Of a DNA stretch of 64,000 nucleotides, positions 36,285 to 49,018 are shown one piece after another. The DNA lies in NCBI RefSeq assembly GCF_000334915.1, contig NZ_AMSF01000027.1:1-64000 (forward strand), given 5' to 3'. The notes under the pieces were generated by a model. That model was not told the origin of the DNA. It did not search any database and worked only from the letters and a program-made list of their open reading frames with translations. Position 1 is the first letter of the stretch. The number at the start of each line of letters is the position of its first letter. Made by a program: the position numbers and the translations under genes. Source of the stretch: Dyella ginsengisoli LA-4. Its GTDB lineage: Bacteria; Pseudomonadota; Gammaproteobacteria; Xanthomonadales; Rhodanobacteraceae.

Positions 36285-37631
36285 ATGAATCCTTTTTTCG
36301 GCTCGGTGTTCTGGCTGCTGGTCACGCTCGGCGTGCTGGTGACCTTTCATGAGTTCGGCCATTTCTGGGTCGCGCGCCGCTGTGGCGTGAAGGTGCTGCG
36401 CTTCTCCGTCGGCTTCGGCAAGGCGATCTGGAAGCGTGTCGGCCGGGACGGCACCGAGTACCAGGTCGCGATGATCCCGCTCGGCGGCTACGTGAAGATG
36501 CTCGACGCCCGCGAGGGCGACGTGGAACCGCAACTGCAGGGCGAGGAGTTCACCGGCAAGCCGGTGTGGAAGCGCATCGCGATCGTCGCCGCCGGACCGG
36601 CTTTCAACCTGATCTTCGCGGTGGCTGCGTTCTGGGTGATGTTCATGATCGGCCGTCCTGACGCGGTGCCGGTCGTTGCCGCCGCCCCCCAGAGCATGGC
36701 TGCCGAAGCCGGTGTGCGTAACGGCGACCGCATCCTGTCCATCGATGGTCACAAGACGACCACCTGGTCTGGTGTCACCGACGATCTGGTCGATGCACTG
36801 CTGGGTCGCGATCCGCTCACCCTGCACGTCCGCGGGACCGATGGCCGGGAACGTGACCTGACCTTGCCGCTCGACCGCCTGCCCGCCGGCCAGGATGTTG
36901 GTCAGTATCTCGACCGGCTGGGGCTCTCGCTGGCACCGGCACCGCCGGTGATCGGCTCGGTCATGCCCGGCAAGCCCGCCGCACTGGGTGGAATGCAGGC
37001 CGGGGACCTCGTTCTCAGCGTCGACGGCCAGCCGGTGGCGAACTATGCCGACCTGCAGAAAGCCATCCGCGAGCAGGCTCCGAAGTCACCCTCGCTGGCC
37101 TTTGTGGTGAAGCGCGACGGCCGGCAGGTTCCACTCACCGTCATCGCTCGCCAGGAATCCCTCGAGGGCCAGCCCTCGAACTGGGTGATCGGCGTGCTGG
37201 CCCCGGAAACCGAGACAGCGATCCAGCGCTACGGGCCGTTGCGTGCCCTGAGCGAGTCGATCGCGACGACCCGGGACAGCGCCGCCCAGACCTTCCGCAT
37301 GATCGGCAAGATGCTGGTGGGCGAAGCCTCGACCAAGAATCTCTCCGGCGTGATCGGCATCGCCCAGGTGGCCAACCAGTCCGCCAGCATGGGCCCGGGC
37401 TGGTTCCTCAACTTCCTCGGCATGGTCTCGCTCAGCCTGTGCATCCTCAACCTGCTACCCATCCCGCTCTTGGATGGGGGTCATCTGCTGTATTACCTTA
37501 TCGAGTTGGTCAAGGGCAGCCCGGTCAGCGAGCGAACCATGATCGCCGGCCAGTATGTCGGGCTCGCCCTGCTGTTCACGATGATGGGTCTGGCGTTCTA
37601 CAACGACCTCCATCGCATCCTGCTGTCGTGA
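36285..37631 (+). CDS. rseP: RIP zinc metalloprotease RseP
   Basis: RseP performs the second, intramembrane cut of the anti-sigma factor RseA in the envelope-stress response and clears signal peptides. The 448-residue product has the zinc site HEFGH (residues 22-26) in the first helix, the GFG and MIPLGGYVKM loops, two tandem PDZ domains (about 120-195 and 205-300), and the second active-site motif LPIPLLDGGH (about residue 396). The ATG is at 36285. bamA follows after 171 bases. Confidence 0.97.
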   Translation: MNPFFGSVFWLLVTLGVLVTFHEFGHFWVARRCGVKVLRFSVGFGKAIWKRVGRDGTEYQVAMIPLGGYVKMLDAREGDVEPQLQGEEFTGKPVWKRIAIVAAGPAFNLIFAVAAFWVMFMIGRPDAVPVVAAAPQSMAAEAGVRNGDRILSIDGHKTTTWSGVTDDLVDALLGRDPLTLHVRGTDGRERDLTLPLDRLPAGQDVGQYLDRLGLSLAPAPPVIGSVMPGKPAALGGMQAGDLVLSVDGQPVANYADLQKAIREQAPKSPSLAFVVKRDGRQVPLTVIARQESLEGQPSNWVIGVLAPETETAIQRYGPLRALSESIATTRDSAAQTFRMIGKMLVGEASTKNLSGVIGIAQVANQSASMGPGWFLNFLGMVSLSLCILNLLPIPLLDGGHLLYYLIELVKGSPVSERTMIAGQYVGLALLFTMMGLAFYNDLHRILLS

Positions 37632-37802
37632 CGGATCTTCGCCCTGCCCATGATGCCGGTTCGTACGGCCCGCTCCTGAACGCGGCGTCACCCGCCGCCG
37701 GAGCTGGTGGACGTGATCGCACATCGGCCTTGCTCCTTCGCCACGCCTTGCCCGGGACGATCACCATGATCGGCCCGTCGAAATAACCCAACGGAATCGA
37801 CG

Positions 37803-40205
37803 ATGAAGCGTATCGCCGCCCTGCTCCTGCTTGCCTCTCTCTCCGCCAACGCGGTGGCCTTCGAACCGTTCGTCGTGTCCGACATCCGCATCGACGGCCT
37901 GAGCCGCATCTCGGCGGGCACGGTCTACAACTACCTGCCGGTGAACAAGGGTGACCAGTTCACCGAGGACGAGGCCCAGCGCGCCATCCGCGCCCTCTAC
38001 GACACGCACTTCTTCAGCGACGTGGAGATGAGCCGGGAGGGCAACATCCTGGTGATCAAGGTGATCGAGCGCCCGTCCATCGCCAAGCTGACCATCCGCG
38101 GCAACAAGGACATCAAGGAAGAGGACCTGCGCAAGGGCCTGAAGGAAATCGGCCTGTCCGAGGGCGAGACTTTCGACCGCCTCTCGCTGGACCGCGTGAA
38201 GCAGGAACTGATCACCCAGTACTACAACCGCGGCAAGTACAACGTGTCGATCGACCCGCACGTGACCCGGCTGGACCGCAACCGCGTGGCGCTGGACATC
38301 GAGATCCGCGAGGGCAAGGTCGCCAAGATCAAGGAGATCAACGTCGTCGGCAACACCACGTTCACCGACAAGCAGATCGAGGACAATTTCGAGTCCGGCA
38401 CCACCAACTGGATGTCCTGGTACTCGAAGAACGACCAGTACTCGCGCGAGAAGCTCTCCGGCGACCTGGAGAAGCTGCAGTCCTACTACATGAACCGCGG
38501 CTACGCCGACTTCGGCGTGGACTCCACCCAGGTCACCATCTCGCCCGACAAGCGCGAGATGTACATCGCCGCGAGCATCAAGGAGGGCGAGGTCTACACC
38601 GTCTCCGACGTGCACCTGCTGGGCAAGCTGATCCTGCCGGAGAAAACCCTGCGCCAGCTGGTGTTCGTGAAGACTGGCGACAAGTTCAACCGCGCCGCCG
38701 TCGAAGGCACCTCCAACGCGATCAAGGGCATCCTGGCCAACCTCGGCTTCGCCTACGCCAAGGTGACGCCGGTACCGAAGCTGGACAAGGAAAAGCGCAC
38801 CGTCGACCTAACCTTCTACATCGAACCGGGCCAGCGCGTGTACGTGCGCCGGGTGATCTTCCAGGGCAACACCCGCACCGAGGACGACGTGCTCCGTCGC
38901 CAGATGCGTCAGCTGGAGGGCTCTTGGTATTCGCAGACGATGATCGACCGCTCGAAGGTCCGCCTGCAGCAGTTGGGCTACTTCAAGAAGGTGGACATCG
39001 ACAAGCAGCGTGTCCCGGGTACCCAGGATCAGGTCGACGTCACCGTCAAGGTTGAGGAGCAGTCCGCAGGCAGCCTGCAGTTCGGCGTGGGCTACTCGCA
39101 GTACTCCGGCGTCATCCTGTCCGCCTCGGTGTCGCAGAACAACTTCCTCGGCACCGGCGACAGCTTCAGCGTGGGCGCCGAGACCAGCACCTACTACAAG
39201 CGCGTCAATGCCAGCTACTACAACCCGTTCCTGACCGACAGCGGCATCGGCATCGGCTATACGGTCGGCTACTCCAAGACCGACTACGGCAACACCGATT
39301 TCGCCAACTACGCTACCAGCGCCAAGTCGTTCTCCACCTTCCTCGGCATTCCGATCACCGAGTTCGACAGCCTGCGCGTCGGGCTCGGTCTCAGCAGCAA
39401 CAAGATCAACCTCTACCCGGGCTACAGCCCGCAGGTGCTGCTGGACTACCAGAACGCGCTCGGCCACCAGACCATCCACGAGTGGACCGGCACGCTGGGC
39501 TGGAACCACGACACCCGCAACGGCTACTGGGCTCCGACCCGCGGCGGCCTGATGTCGGTGTCCACGGACGTGGCGCTGCCGGGCTCCACCGTGCAGCACT
39601 TCCGCGTCAGCGCGGAAGCCAACCACTACTGGCCGATCGGCGGCGGCTTCGTGCTTTACCTGGACGGCCAGGCCCAGTACGGCGCCACCTACGGCAGCCA
39701 GACGTACAAGAACTCGTTCGGCCAGTACCTGGCCGGGCAGCCGCTGGACTACCCGTTCTGGCAGAACTTCTACTCCGGCGGCGTACGCGACGTGCGCGGT
39801 TTCCAGGACAACACCCTGGGCCCGCGCGTGTGCTCCGGTACGGACGCCAGCGGCCACGCGGTCCAGCCGAGCGCCAACGGCTACTGCACCGGCAGCTACT
39901 ACCAGTACGCCCAGCCGATCGGCGGCGCCTTCAAGGTGCTCGGCACGTCCGAGCTGTATCTGCCGCTGCCGTTCCTGAAGGACATCAACACCGCCCGCGT
40001 GTCGCTGTTCATGGACGTCGGCAACGCATACAAGAACTACCAGAGCTTCAACGCCGGCGATCTGCGTGCCTCGGCAGGCATCTCGCTGCACTGGCAGGCG
40101 CCGATCGGCCCGCTGATCATCAACTTCGCCACGCCGATCCGCTCCAAGCCCTCCGACCGTCCGTACGAGGAGCGCATCCAGTTCACCTTCGGCAGTCAGT
40201 TCTGA
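37803..40205 (+). CDS. bamA: Outer membrane protein assembly factor BamA
   Basis: BamA inserts beta-barrel proteins into the outer membrane. The 800-residue product has a signal peptide (cleavage after NAVA, about residue 19), five POTRA domains (about 22-420; FVVSDIRIDGLSRIS opens the first), and a C-terminal barrel. The L6 motif VRGF is intact (DVRGFQDN, about residue 665), and the final strand ends in FTFGSQF with the usual terminal Phe. skp, which follows bamA in enterobacteria, is absent; lpxD is next, as in Xanthomonas and Xylella. Confidence 0.98.
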   Translation: MKRIAALLLLASLSANAVAFEPFVVSDIRIDGLSRISAGTVYNYLPVNKGDQFTEDEAQRAIRALYDTHFFSDVEMSREGNILVIKVIERPSIAKLTIRGNKDIKEEDLRKGLKEIGLSEGETFDRLSLDRVKQELITQYYNRGKYNVSIDPHVTRLDRNRVALDIEIREGKVAKIKEINVVGNTTFTDKQIEDNFESGTTNWMSWYSKNDQYSREKLSGDLEKLQSYYMNRGYADFGVDSTQVTISPDKREMYIAASIKEGEVYTVSDVHLLGKLILPEKTLRQLVFVKTGDKFNRAAVEGTSNAIKGILANLGFAYAKVTPVPKLDKEKRTVDLTFYIEPGQRVYVRRVIFQGNTRTEDDVLRRQMRQLEGSWYSQTMIDRSKVRLQQLGYFKKVDIDKQRVPGTQDQVDVTVKVEEQSAGSLQFGVGYSQYSGVILSASVSQNNFLGTGDSFSVGAETSTYYKRVNASYYNPFLTDSGIGIGYTVGYSKTDYGNTDFANYATSAKSFSTFLGIPITEFDSLRVGLGLSSNKINLYPGYSPQVLLDYQNALGHQTIHEWTGTLGWNHDTRNGYWAPTRGGLMSVSTDVALPGSTVQHFRVSAEANHYWPIGGGFVLYLDGQAQYGATYGSQTYKNSFGQYLAGQPLDYPFWQNFYSGGVRDVRGFQDNTLGPRVCSGTDASGHAVQPSANGYCTGSYYQYAQPIGGAFKVLGTSELYLPLPFLKDINTARVSLFMDVGNAYKNYQSFNAGDLRASAGISLHWQAPIGPLIINFATPIRSKPSDRPYEERIQFTFGSQF

Positions 40206-40231
40206 CCGTTCCCGTACGCGGGATCGTCCCT

Positions 40232-40265
40232 GCACAAGCGCGGCTCCGGCCGCGCTTGTGCGTTT
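40232..40265 (+). terminator. Terminator-like hairpin after bamA
   Basis: GCACAAGCGCGGC pairs perfectly with GCCGCGCTTGTGC around a TCCG loop (40232-40261), followed only by GTTT. The 13-bp stem is strong and the T-run short, so termination may be partial. lpxD has its own promoter candidate just downstream. Confidence 0.7.
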
Positions 40266-40290
40266 CAGGCCCACTCCCTTCGCCGGCGCA

Positions 40291-40319
40291 CGGACACCTG
40301 TCCCCGGGTCGCCTACAAT
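40291..40319 (+). promoter_or_regulatory. Candidate lpxD promoter
   Basis: CGGACA (40291-40296), 17 bases, TACAAT (40314-40319), 22 bases before the lpxD ATG and just after the bamA terminator. The -10 lies in CTACAATGGCGCGC, a 14-base sequence found unchanged before lpxB. Confidence 0.6.
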
Positions 40320-40341
40320 GGCGCGCTTTCCCGGAGCATCC

Positions 40342-41370
40342 ATGAGCGCGAATTCCTACTCGGTCGCAGAGCTGGCCGATCGCTTCGGCCTCGTCGCCCA
40401 CGGCGATGCTGCACGCGTAATCGACGGCGTGGGCACGCTGGCCGGCGCGGGCCCGAGCCAGCTCACCTTCCTGTCCAACAGCAAGTACGCAGGGCAGCTG
40501 ACCGGCACCCGTGCCGGCGTGGTCGTGCTGCGCGAAGCCGATCTGTCGCAGTGCCCGAGTGCCGCCCTGGTCGCACGCGATCCCTACGTCGCCTACGCGA
40601 AGATCGCCGCACTGTTCGAGCACCTGCCGGCCGCGCCGGCGGGCGTCCATCCCAGTGCCGTGGTGGCGCCAACGGCGCGGGTCAGCCCAAGCGCCAGCAT
40701 CGGCCCCTGCTGCGTGGTTGAGGCCGGCGCGGTGGTCGAGGACGGCGTGGTGCTGGGCCCGCACTGCGTGATCGGCGAGGGGTGCGTGGTCGGTGCACAG
40801 TCGCGGCTGGTCGCCCGCGTGACCCTGGTCACCCGGGTCACTCTCGGCAAGCGGGTGCTGGTGCATCCCGGTGCGGTGATCGGCTCGGACGGCTTCGGCC
40901 TGGCCTTCGACACCGACCACTGGATCAAGCTGCCCCAGCTTGGCGGCGTGCGCATCGGCGACGACTGCGAGATCGGGGCCAACACCACCATCGACCGCGG
41001 CGCGCTGGACGACACCGTGCTGGAGGAAGACGTGCGCCTGGACAACCAGATCCAGATCGCCCACAACGTGACCATCGGCGCGCATTCGGCGCTTGCCGGA
41101 TGCGCCGCCGTGGCGGGCAGCGCGAAAATCGGCCGCTATTGCATGATCGGCGGCAACGCCGGGGTACTCGGCCATCTGGAGCTGGCCGACCGGGTTACCA
41201 TCACCGCCAAGAGCCTGGTGACCCACTCGATCCGCGAACCCGGCGAATACTCCTCGGGGACGCCGCTCCAGGAAAACCGGCAGTGGCGGAAGAATGCCGC
41301 CCGTTTCAAGCATCTCGACGACTATGCGCGCCGCCTCGCGGCGCTGGAGAAGGACAGCAACAATGAGTGA
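40342..41370 (+). CDS. lpxD: UDP-3-O-(3-hydroxyacyl)glucosamine N-acyltransferase
   Basis: LpxD adds the second hydroxyacyl chain from acyl-ACP in lipid A synthesis. The 342-residue product has the N-terminal uridine-binding domain (SVAELADRFGL, TFLSNSKYAGQL), a left-handed beta-helix (about 105-300) with catalytic-type His in IQIAHNVTIGAHSALAG, and a C-terminal helix. CCGGAG precedes the ATG at 40342. Its end overlaps fabZ by 8 bases. First gene of the lpxD-fabZ-lpxA-lpxB-rnhB run. Confidence 0.97.
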   Translation: MSANSYSVAELADRFGLVAHGDAARVIDGVGTLAGAGPSQLTFLSNSKYAGQLTGTRAGVVVLREADLSQCPSAALVARDPYVAYAKIAALFEHLPAAPAGVHPSAVVAPTARVSPSASIGPCCVVEAGAVVEDGVVLGPHCVIGEGCVVGAQSRLVARVTLVTRVTLGKRVLVHPGAVIGSDGFGLAFDTDHWIKLPQLGGVRIGDDCEIGANTTIDRGALDDTVLEEDVRLDNQIQIAHNVTIGAHSALAGCAAVAGSAKIGRYCMIGGNAGVLGHLELADRVTITAKSLVTHSIREPGEYSSGTPLQENRQWRKNAARFKHLDDYARRLAALEKDSNNE

Positions 41371-41836
41371 TTACGCAGCGGATTTCAGCCTGCCGGTCGG
41401 TGTCGAACAGATCCAGCAGTTGCTGCCCCACCGCTACCCGTTCCTGCTGGTGGACCGGGTGATCGAACTGGTTCCGGACACCAGCGTGGTGACGCTGAAG
41501 AACGTCACGATGAACGAGCCGTTCTTCCAGGGCCACTTCCCCGGCCACCCGGTGATGCCGGGCGTGCTGATCGTCGAGGCGATGGCGCAGAGCGCCGGAC
41601 TGCTCACCCAGATATCCAGCCGCCTGAAGGGTGACCAGGGCAGCCCGCTGTTCTATCTGGCGAAGATCGACAACGCCCGTTTCGCCTGCCCGGTGGTGCC
41701 GGGCGACCAGCTGCGCATGGAAGTCTCGCTCAAGCGCCTGATGCGCGGCATGGGCCTGTTCATCGCGCGCACCCTGGTCGACGGCAAGGAAGTGGCCAGC
41801 TGCGAACTGATGTGCGCAGCGAGGTCCGACAAATGA
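41363..41836 (+). CDS. fabZ: 3-hydroxyacyl-ACP dehydratase FabZ
   Basis: FabZ dehydrates 3-hydroxyacyl-ACP in fatty acid elongation and balances lipid A against phospholipid. The 157-residue hot-dog-fold protein has [14 protein letters not shown], the catalytic [23 protein letters not shown] (His58 and Glu72) and [16 protein letters not shown] start at the ATG at 41363 (MSDYAADF), inside a longer frame, because it matches family length. It overlaps lpxD by 8 bases and lpxA by ATGA. Confidence 0.97.
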   Translation: MSDYAADFSLPVGVEQIQQLLPHRYPFLLVDRVIELVPDTSVVTLKNVTMNEPFFQGHFPGHPVMPGVLIVEAMAQSAGLLTQISSRLKGDQGSPLFYLAKIDNARFACPVVPGDQLRMEVSLKRLMRGMGLFIARTLVDGKEVASCELMCAARSDK

Positions 41837-42621
41837 TCCACGCCGCGTCGATCCATCCCACCGCCCAGATCGATCCGTCGGTCGTGCTGGGCGACAACGT
41901 CAGTATCGGCGCTTACACGGTGATCGGGCCGGACGTGGAGATCGCCGCCGGCACCGTGGTCGGCCCGCATGTGGTGATCGAGGGCCCCACCCGCATCGGC
42001 CGGGACAACCGCATCAGCCAGTTCGCCTCGCTCGGCGGCGCGCCGCAGGACAAGAAATTCCAGGGCGAGCGCACCGAACTGGTGATCGGCGACCGCAACC
42101 TGATCCGCGAATTCGTCACCGTCAATCGAGGTACCGGCGACGGTGGCGGCATCACGCGCATCGGCAATGACAACTGGCTGCTCGCTTACGTGCACGTGGC
42201 GCATGACTGCCAGGTCGGAAACCACGTGGTGTTCTCCAACTACTCGGCGCTGGCCGGGCACGCGGAGATCGGCGACTGGGTGATCGTGTCCGGCTACGCC
42301 GGCGTGCACCAGTTCTGCAAGGTTGGCGCGCACGCCTTCATCGGCATGGGCTGTCTGGTCGGCAGCGACGTTCCGCCGTTCGTCATGATGGCCAACGAAA
42401 CCCGCGGTCGCCCGCGTGGCATAAACAGCGAGGGCCTCAAGCGCCGCGGCTTCGACAGCACGCGGATCTCGGCGATCAAGCGTGCCTACCGCACGCTGTA
42501 CATGGCCGGCCTGAGCCTGTCCGAGGCGCGCGAGCAGCTGGCCACGCAGGCGCAGGACAGCGAGGACGTCCGAGCGATGCTGGAGTTCCTGGAGCGCAGC
42601 GAGCGCTCGCTGGCACGCTGA
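41833..42621 (+). CDS. lpxA: UDP-N-acetylglucosamine acyltransferase
   Basis: LpxA transfers the first 3-hydroxyacyl chain to UDP-GlcNAc, opening lipid A synthesis. The 262-residue product is a beta-helix of hexapeptide repeats with His124 (in [12 protein letters not shown]) as the probable catalytic base, [11 protein letters not shown] for substrate contact, [12 protein letters not shown], and the C-terminal helical [19 protein letters not shown]. Its ATG overlaps the fabZ stop (ATGA). Confidence 0.98.
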   Translation: MIHAASIHPTAQIDPSVVLGDNVSIGAYTVIGPDVEIAAGTVVGPHVVIEGPTRIGRDNRISQFASLGGAPQDKKFQGERTELVIGDRNLIREFVTVNRGTGDGGGITRIGNDNWLLAYVHVAHDCQVGNHVVFSNYSALAGHAEIGDWVIVSGYAGVHQFCKVGAHAFIGMGCLVGSDVPPFVMMANETRGRPRGINSEGLKRRGFDSTRISAIKRAYRTLYMAGLSLSEAREQLATQAQDSEDVRAMLEFLERSERSLAR

Positions 42622-42679
42622 AACCACGACGATCGGGGCCGGCCCGTGGCCGCGCCCCGTCCGGCCGGACGCCACACAC

Positions 42680-42685
42680 TACAAT
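42680..42685 (+). promoter_or_regulatory. -10 element overlapping possible lpxB start
   Basis: TACAAT lies inside the CTACAATGGCGCGC sequence shared with the lpxD promoter region. No convincing -35 is seen. Expected transcription start is near 42692, at the second ATG of lpxB (42693). Confidence 0.4.
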
Positions 42686-42692
42686 GGCGCGC

Positions 42693-43934
42693 ATGAACCA
42701 GCCGCCAGCCTCTGCCGACTCGCGCATCCCCGATTCCGACGCCCTGCTCATCGCCATCGTCGCCGGCGAGGACTCCGGCGACCAGCTCGGCGCCGACCTG
42801 ATCGCCGCCCTGCGCCGCCGCTACCCACAGGCGCGCTTCGCTGGCATCGGCGGCAAGCGCATGCAGGCGCTGGGCTTCCAGTCCTGGTACGACATGGCCG
42901 AACTGTCCCTGTTCGGCCTGGCCGAGGTGCTCGGTCATCTGCCGCGCCTGCTCAGGCTGCGCCGGGAACTACTGGAGCGCCTGATCGCGGCACGGCCGGC
43001 CGTGGTGATCGGCATCGATGCGCCGGACTTCAACCTCGGCCTGGAACGGCGCCTGCGCGAAGCCGGGTTGCGCACCGTGCACTACGTCAGTCCCTCGGTC
43101 TGGGCCTGGCGCGAGAAGCGCGCCGAGAAGATCGGCCGCAGCGCGGACCGCGTGCTGTGCCTGTTCCCCATGGAGCCGCCGATCTACGCCCGCCATGGCG
43201 TCGATGCACGGTTCGTCGGCCATCCGCTGGCCGACCGCTTTCCGATGGTCGGCGACCGCCATGGCGCGCGGGAGGCGCTGAACCTCGCGCAGGAACGGCC
43301 CGTGCTCGCGGTGCTGCCCGGCAGCCGCGGCTCGGAGATCGAGCGGCTGGGGTCGATCTTCCTCGACGCCGCCGCCCGGGTCGCGGCCGCCGTGCCGGGG
43401 CTGCAGGTAGTGATTCCCTCGGCCAACGCCCGCATGCACGAGCGCCTGCGGACGCTGCTCAACCAGCCGGGCCTGCGCTGGCCCGAACCACCCCGCCTGC
43501 TCGACGGGCAGGCACATGAGGCAATGCTGGCCGCCGACGTGGTACTGCTGGCTTCCGGCACCGCCACGCTGGAGGCGATGCTCGCGAAGCGGCCGATGGT
43601 GGTCGGTTATCGCGTGTCGCCGCTCAGCTATCGCATCGCCCGGCTGCTGCGCATGCTCAAGACCGACATCTATTCCCTGCCCAACGTGCTGGCACGCGCC
43701 AGCGGCCTGGGCGATCCGTTGCCGGTGTCCGAACGCATGCAGGACGACTGCACCGCGGCGCACCTGGCCGACGACACGCTGGCACTGCTCGACGACAGTG
43801 AGCGACGCGGTGCGATCGTCGCCACGTTCGAGCAGCTGCACCGCGCCCTGCAGGTCGACCTGACCGGTCACGCCGGCGACGCCGCGGCCGCCGCAGTGGC
43901 CGAGCTGATCGAACCGGGGGCCGCGCGTGGCTGA
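42693..43934 (+). CDS. lpxB: Lipid-A-disaccharide synthase
   Basis: LpxB joins UDP-diacylglucosamine and lipid X into the lipid A disaccharide. The 413-residue GT19 enzyme has [100 protein letters not shown] and [23 protein letters not shown] start at the ATG at 42693; one three codons earlier (42684) sits inside a -10-like TACAAT and would be excluded from a transcript begun there. Its stop overlaps the GTG of rnhB by 8 bases. Confidence 0.96.
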   Translation: MNQPPASADSRIPDSDALLIAIVAGEDSGDQLGADLIAALRRRYPQARFAGIGGKRMQALGFQSWYDMAELSLFGLAEVLGHLPRLLRLRRELLERLIAARPAVVIGIDAPDFNLGLERRLREAGLRTVHYVSPSVWAWREKRAEKIGRSADRVLCLFPMEPPIYARHGVDARFVGHPLADRFPMVGDRHGAREALNLAQERPVLAVLPGSRGSEIERLGSIFLDAAARVAAAVPGLQVVIPSANARMHERLRTLLNQPGLRWPEPPRLLDGQAHEAMLAADVVLLASGTATLEAMLAKRPMVVGYRVSPLSYRIARLLRMLKTDIYSLPNVLARASGLGDPLPVSERMQDDCTAAHLADDTLALLDDSERRGAIVATFEQLHRALQVDLTGHAGDAAAAAVAELIEPGAARG

Positions 43935-44523
43935 CCGGACGTCGCGCAGGATCGCGGGGGTGGACGAGGCCGGCCGCGGACCGCTGGCCGGCCCGGTGGT
44001 GGTTGCCGCGGTGATCCTCGACCCGGCGCGACCGATCGCCGGTCTCGACGATTCGAAAAGACTCAGCGAAAAGAAGCGCGACGCGCTTTACCCGCAGGTG
44101 ATCGCGCACGCGCTCGCCCACTGCGTGGTGGTGGTCGAGGCGGAGGAGATCGACCGGCTGAACATCTTCCAGGCCACCATGGCCGGCATGAGCCGCGCGG
44201 TGGCCGGCCTCTCGCCCCGGGCTGACGAGGCCCTGGTCGACGGCAACAAGCTGCCGCGCGACCTGCCCTGCCCGGGACGTGCCATCGTCGGCGGCGACGC
44301 GCTGGAGCCGGCGATCAGCGCCGCTTCGATCCTGGCCAAGGTCACCCGCGACCGGCTGATGGTGCAGCTCGACGCGGTCCATCCGGGCTACGGCTTCGCC
44401 GTACACAAGGGCTACCCGACGCCCGCGCACCTGGATGCGCTGCAGCGGCTGGGTCCGTGCGCGCAGCACCGGCGCAGCTTCGCCCCGGTCGGCCGCGCGC
44501 TGGAGCAGATGGCGCTGTTCTGA
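43927..44523 (+). CDS. rnhB: Ribonuclease HII
   Basis: RNase HII removes ribonucleotides from DNA and RNA-DNA hybrids. The 198-residue product has the signature [19 protein letters not shown] (Asp13 and Glu14), [37 protein letters not shown] and the C-terminal [13 protein letters not shown]. It begins with GTG overlapping the lpxB stop by 8 bases. It ends the lpx operon; 277 bases without a convincing gene follow. Confidence 0.97.
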   Translation: MADRTSRRIAGVDEAGRGPLAGPVVVAAVILDPARPIAGLDDSKRLSEKKRDALYPQVIAHALAHCVVVVEAEEIDRLNIFQATMAGMSRAVAGLSPRADEALVDGNKLPRDLPCPGRAIVGGDALEPAISAASILAKVTRDRLMVQLDAVHPGYGFAVHKGYPTPAHLDALQRLGPCAQHRRSFAPVGRALEQMALF

Positions 44524-44800
44524 GCCGTCGCAACGCAAGCGGCATGCCGGCCAGAACCTGACCTCTGGCAGGTACGTCCCGGCACAGTCGGCGTAGGATG
44601 TTGCGCGTAGCCCCACATGGCGCCCGAGACGCCGATCCGCCCCGGATCGTTCCGGCCGTGCAACGCGGACCGCGCCTTGCGCATCCCATGGGGGCAGGAC
44701 AAGGCGGCGACCAGCATTTACGTACGCCCATCGCAGGGACGCCCCGGATCCGCTCCGGCGGATCATCCCCGATCGCGGAGAACCCGCGAGGAGCCGTGTC

Positions 44801-45001
44801 ATGACATCGACCACCGCCCATCCCTCGACCCAACCCGACGTTCCCGCCCCGACCCCGCTGCAGGAGGCGATCGGCCGGGCGCTGCCCCAAGGCGGGACGG
44901 TGCACGCCGTGCACCGCGACTACGACGGCCGCGGCCTGCTGATCGAGCCGCTGGACCACCTCGACGGCAAGGAGGACTGCCAGCGCTTCACGATCCGCTG
45001 A
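44801..45001 (+). CDS. Small hypothetical protein
   Basis: The 66-residue product has a Pro/Thr-rich start, then LQEAIGRALPQGGTVHAVHRDYDGRGLLIEPLD and a polar end; no signal peptide or membrane helix. AGGAG lies at good spacing before the ATG. It stands between rnhB and dnaE and has codon use like a real gene. I recognise no family. Confidence 0.55.
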   Translation: MTSTTAHPSTQPDVPAPTPLQEAIGRALPQGGTVHAVHRDYDGRGLLIEPLDHLDGKEDCQRFTIR

Positions 45002-45162
45002 GCAGTGGCGCCCCGCCCGGGCAGGCTGTCCGCCAGCGTGGACGGTCGGCCGACGCGCCACTGCCGGCACCGGGCGACGGGCGGTGAACGCGTTGCCGCG
45101 ACTGTCAAGCTTGTGGCCCATCCGACCCACGGTTACCTTTCCGGGTCAGCCGCCGAGTCGCC

Positions 45163-48701
<3,539 letters not shown>

Positions 48702-48708
<7 letters not shown>

Positions 48709-48733
48709 GAGGAGAGGAGTGAGAAATGAGAGA
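48702..48733 (+). repeat. Polypurine repeat at dnaE end (left arm)
   Basis: GGAGTGAG, GAGGAG and GAGAAATGAG units run from the dnaE stop. They are inverted relative to the polypyrimidine run at 48904-48940; TCTCACTCCTC occurs in the complement here and directly there. The two arms bracket about 170 bases of the dnaE-accA gap. Confidence 0.6.
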
Positions 48734-48777
48734 AGAGCATCGTTCGCTCCGCCCGCTGCACCACACACTCCTCCCTG

Positions 48778-48849
48778 GACCTTTTGCGCGCCGTGGCGGC
48801 CTTGCGTGGGGGCAAGGCAGCCCGGCTACGCATAGCGAAAGGCCTGTCG
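48778..48849 (+). pseudogene. Degenerate copy of the dnaE 3' end
   Basis: These 72 bases align without gaps to the last 24 codons of dnaE (48634-48705), with 53 identical bases by my count. Read in the same frame they give [21 protein letters not shown] against DLLRAVRALPGVEAARLRIVK in DnaE. There is no stop at the corresponding place, and the reading runs on for some codons. No start signal suggests expression. It looks like an old tandem duplication of the gene's end. The rest of the 310-base dnaE-accA gap holds the purine/pyrimidine repeats and the accA -10. Confidence 0.65.
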
Positions 48850-48903
48850 TGTGCGGCAAGGCTTTGGAAGCGAGAGAAAGCCATGCCCGCTGCGGACGCT
48901 TGA

Positions 48904-48940
48904 CCTCTCACTCCTCACTCCTCGCCACTCACTCCTCGCC
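48904..48940 (+). repeat. Polypyrimidine repeat before accA (right arm)
   Basis: The unit ACTCCTC occurs three times in a C/T-only or nearly C/T-only run, inverted relative to the purine run at 48702-48733. Long pyrimidine runs of this kind can form unusual DNA structure or mark recombination. Confidence 0.6.
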
Positions 48941-48983
48941 CCAACCCCATACGGCGGCGTTCTCGCGTTTTTCCGCGGCCCGC

Positions 48984-48989
48984 TATACT
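48984..48989 (+). promoter_or_regulatory. Candidate -10 of accA promoter
   Basis: TATACT lies 29 bases before the accA ATG. No strong -35 is seen; a T-rich stretch lies about 16 bases upstream. Confidence 0.45.
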
Positions 48990-49018
48990 GCCCCGCTTAC
49001 TGTCCTGAACCGCGCCGA

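Noticed and set aside
40206-40341. Search for skp (ompH) between bamA and lpxD
   Set aside because: The gap is only 136 bases and holds a terminator hairpin and a promoter. Absence here also fits my memory of Xylella gene order, so it is not special to this genome.
44524-44800. Overlapping small frames in the rnhB to 44801 gap
   Set aside because: Basic, low-complexity shadows without ribosome binding sites or family likeness; I see nothing clear in this gap.
48851-49018. N-terminal extension of accA by 56 codons
   Set aside because: The extended frame covers the polypyrimidine repeat and the TATACT box; family length and start match the ATG at 49019.
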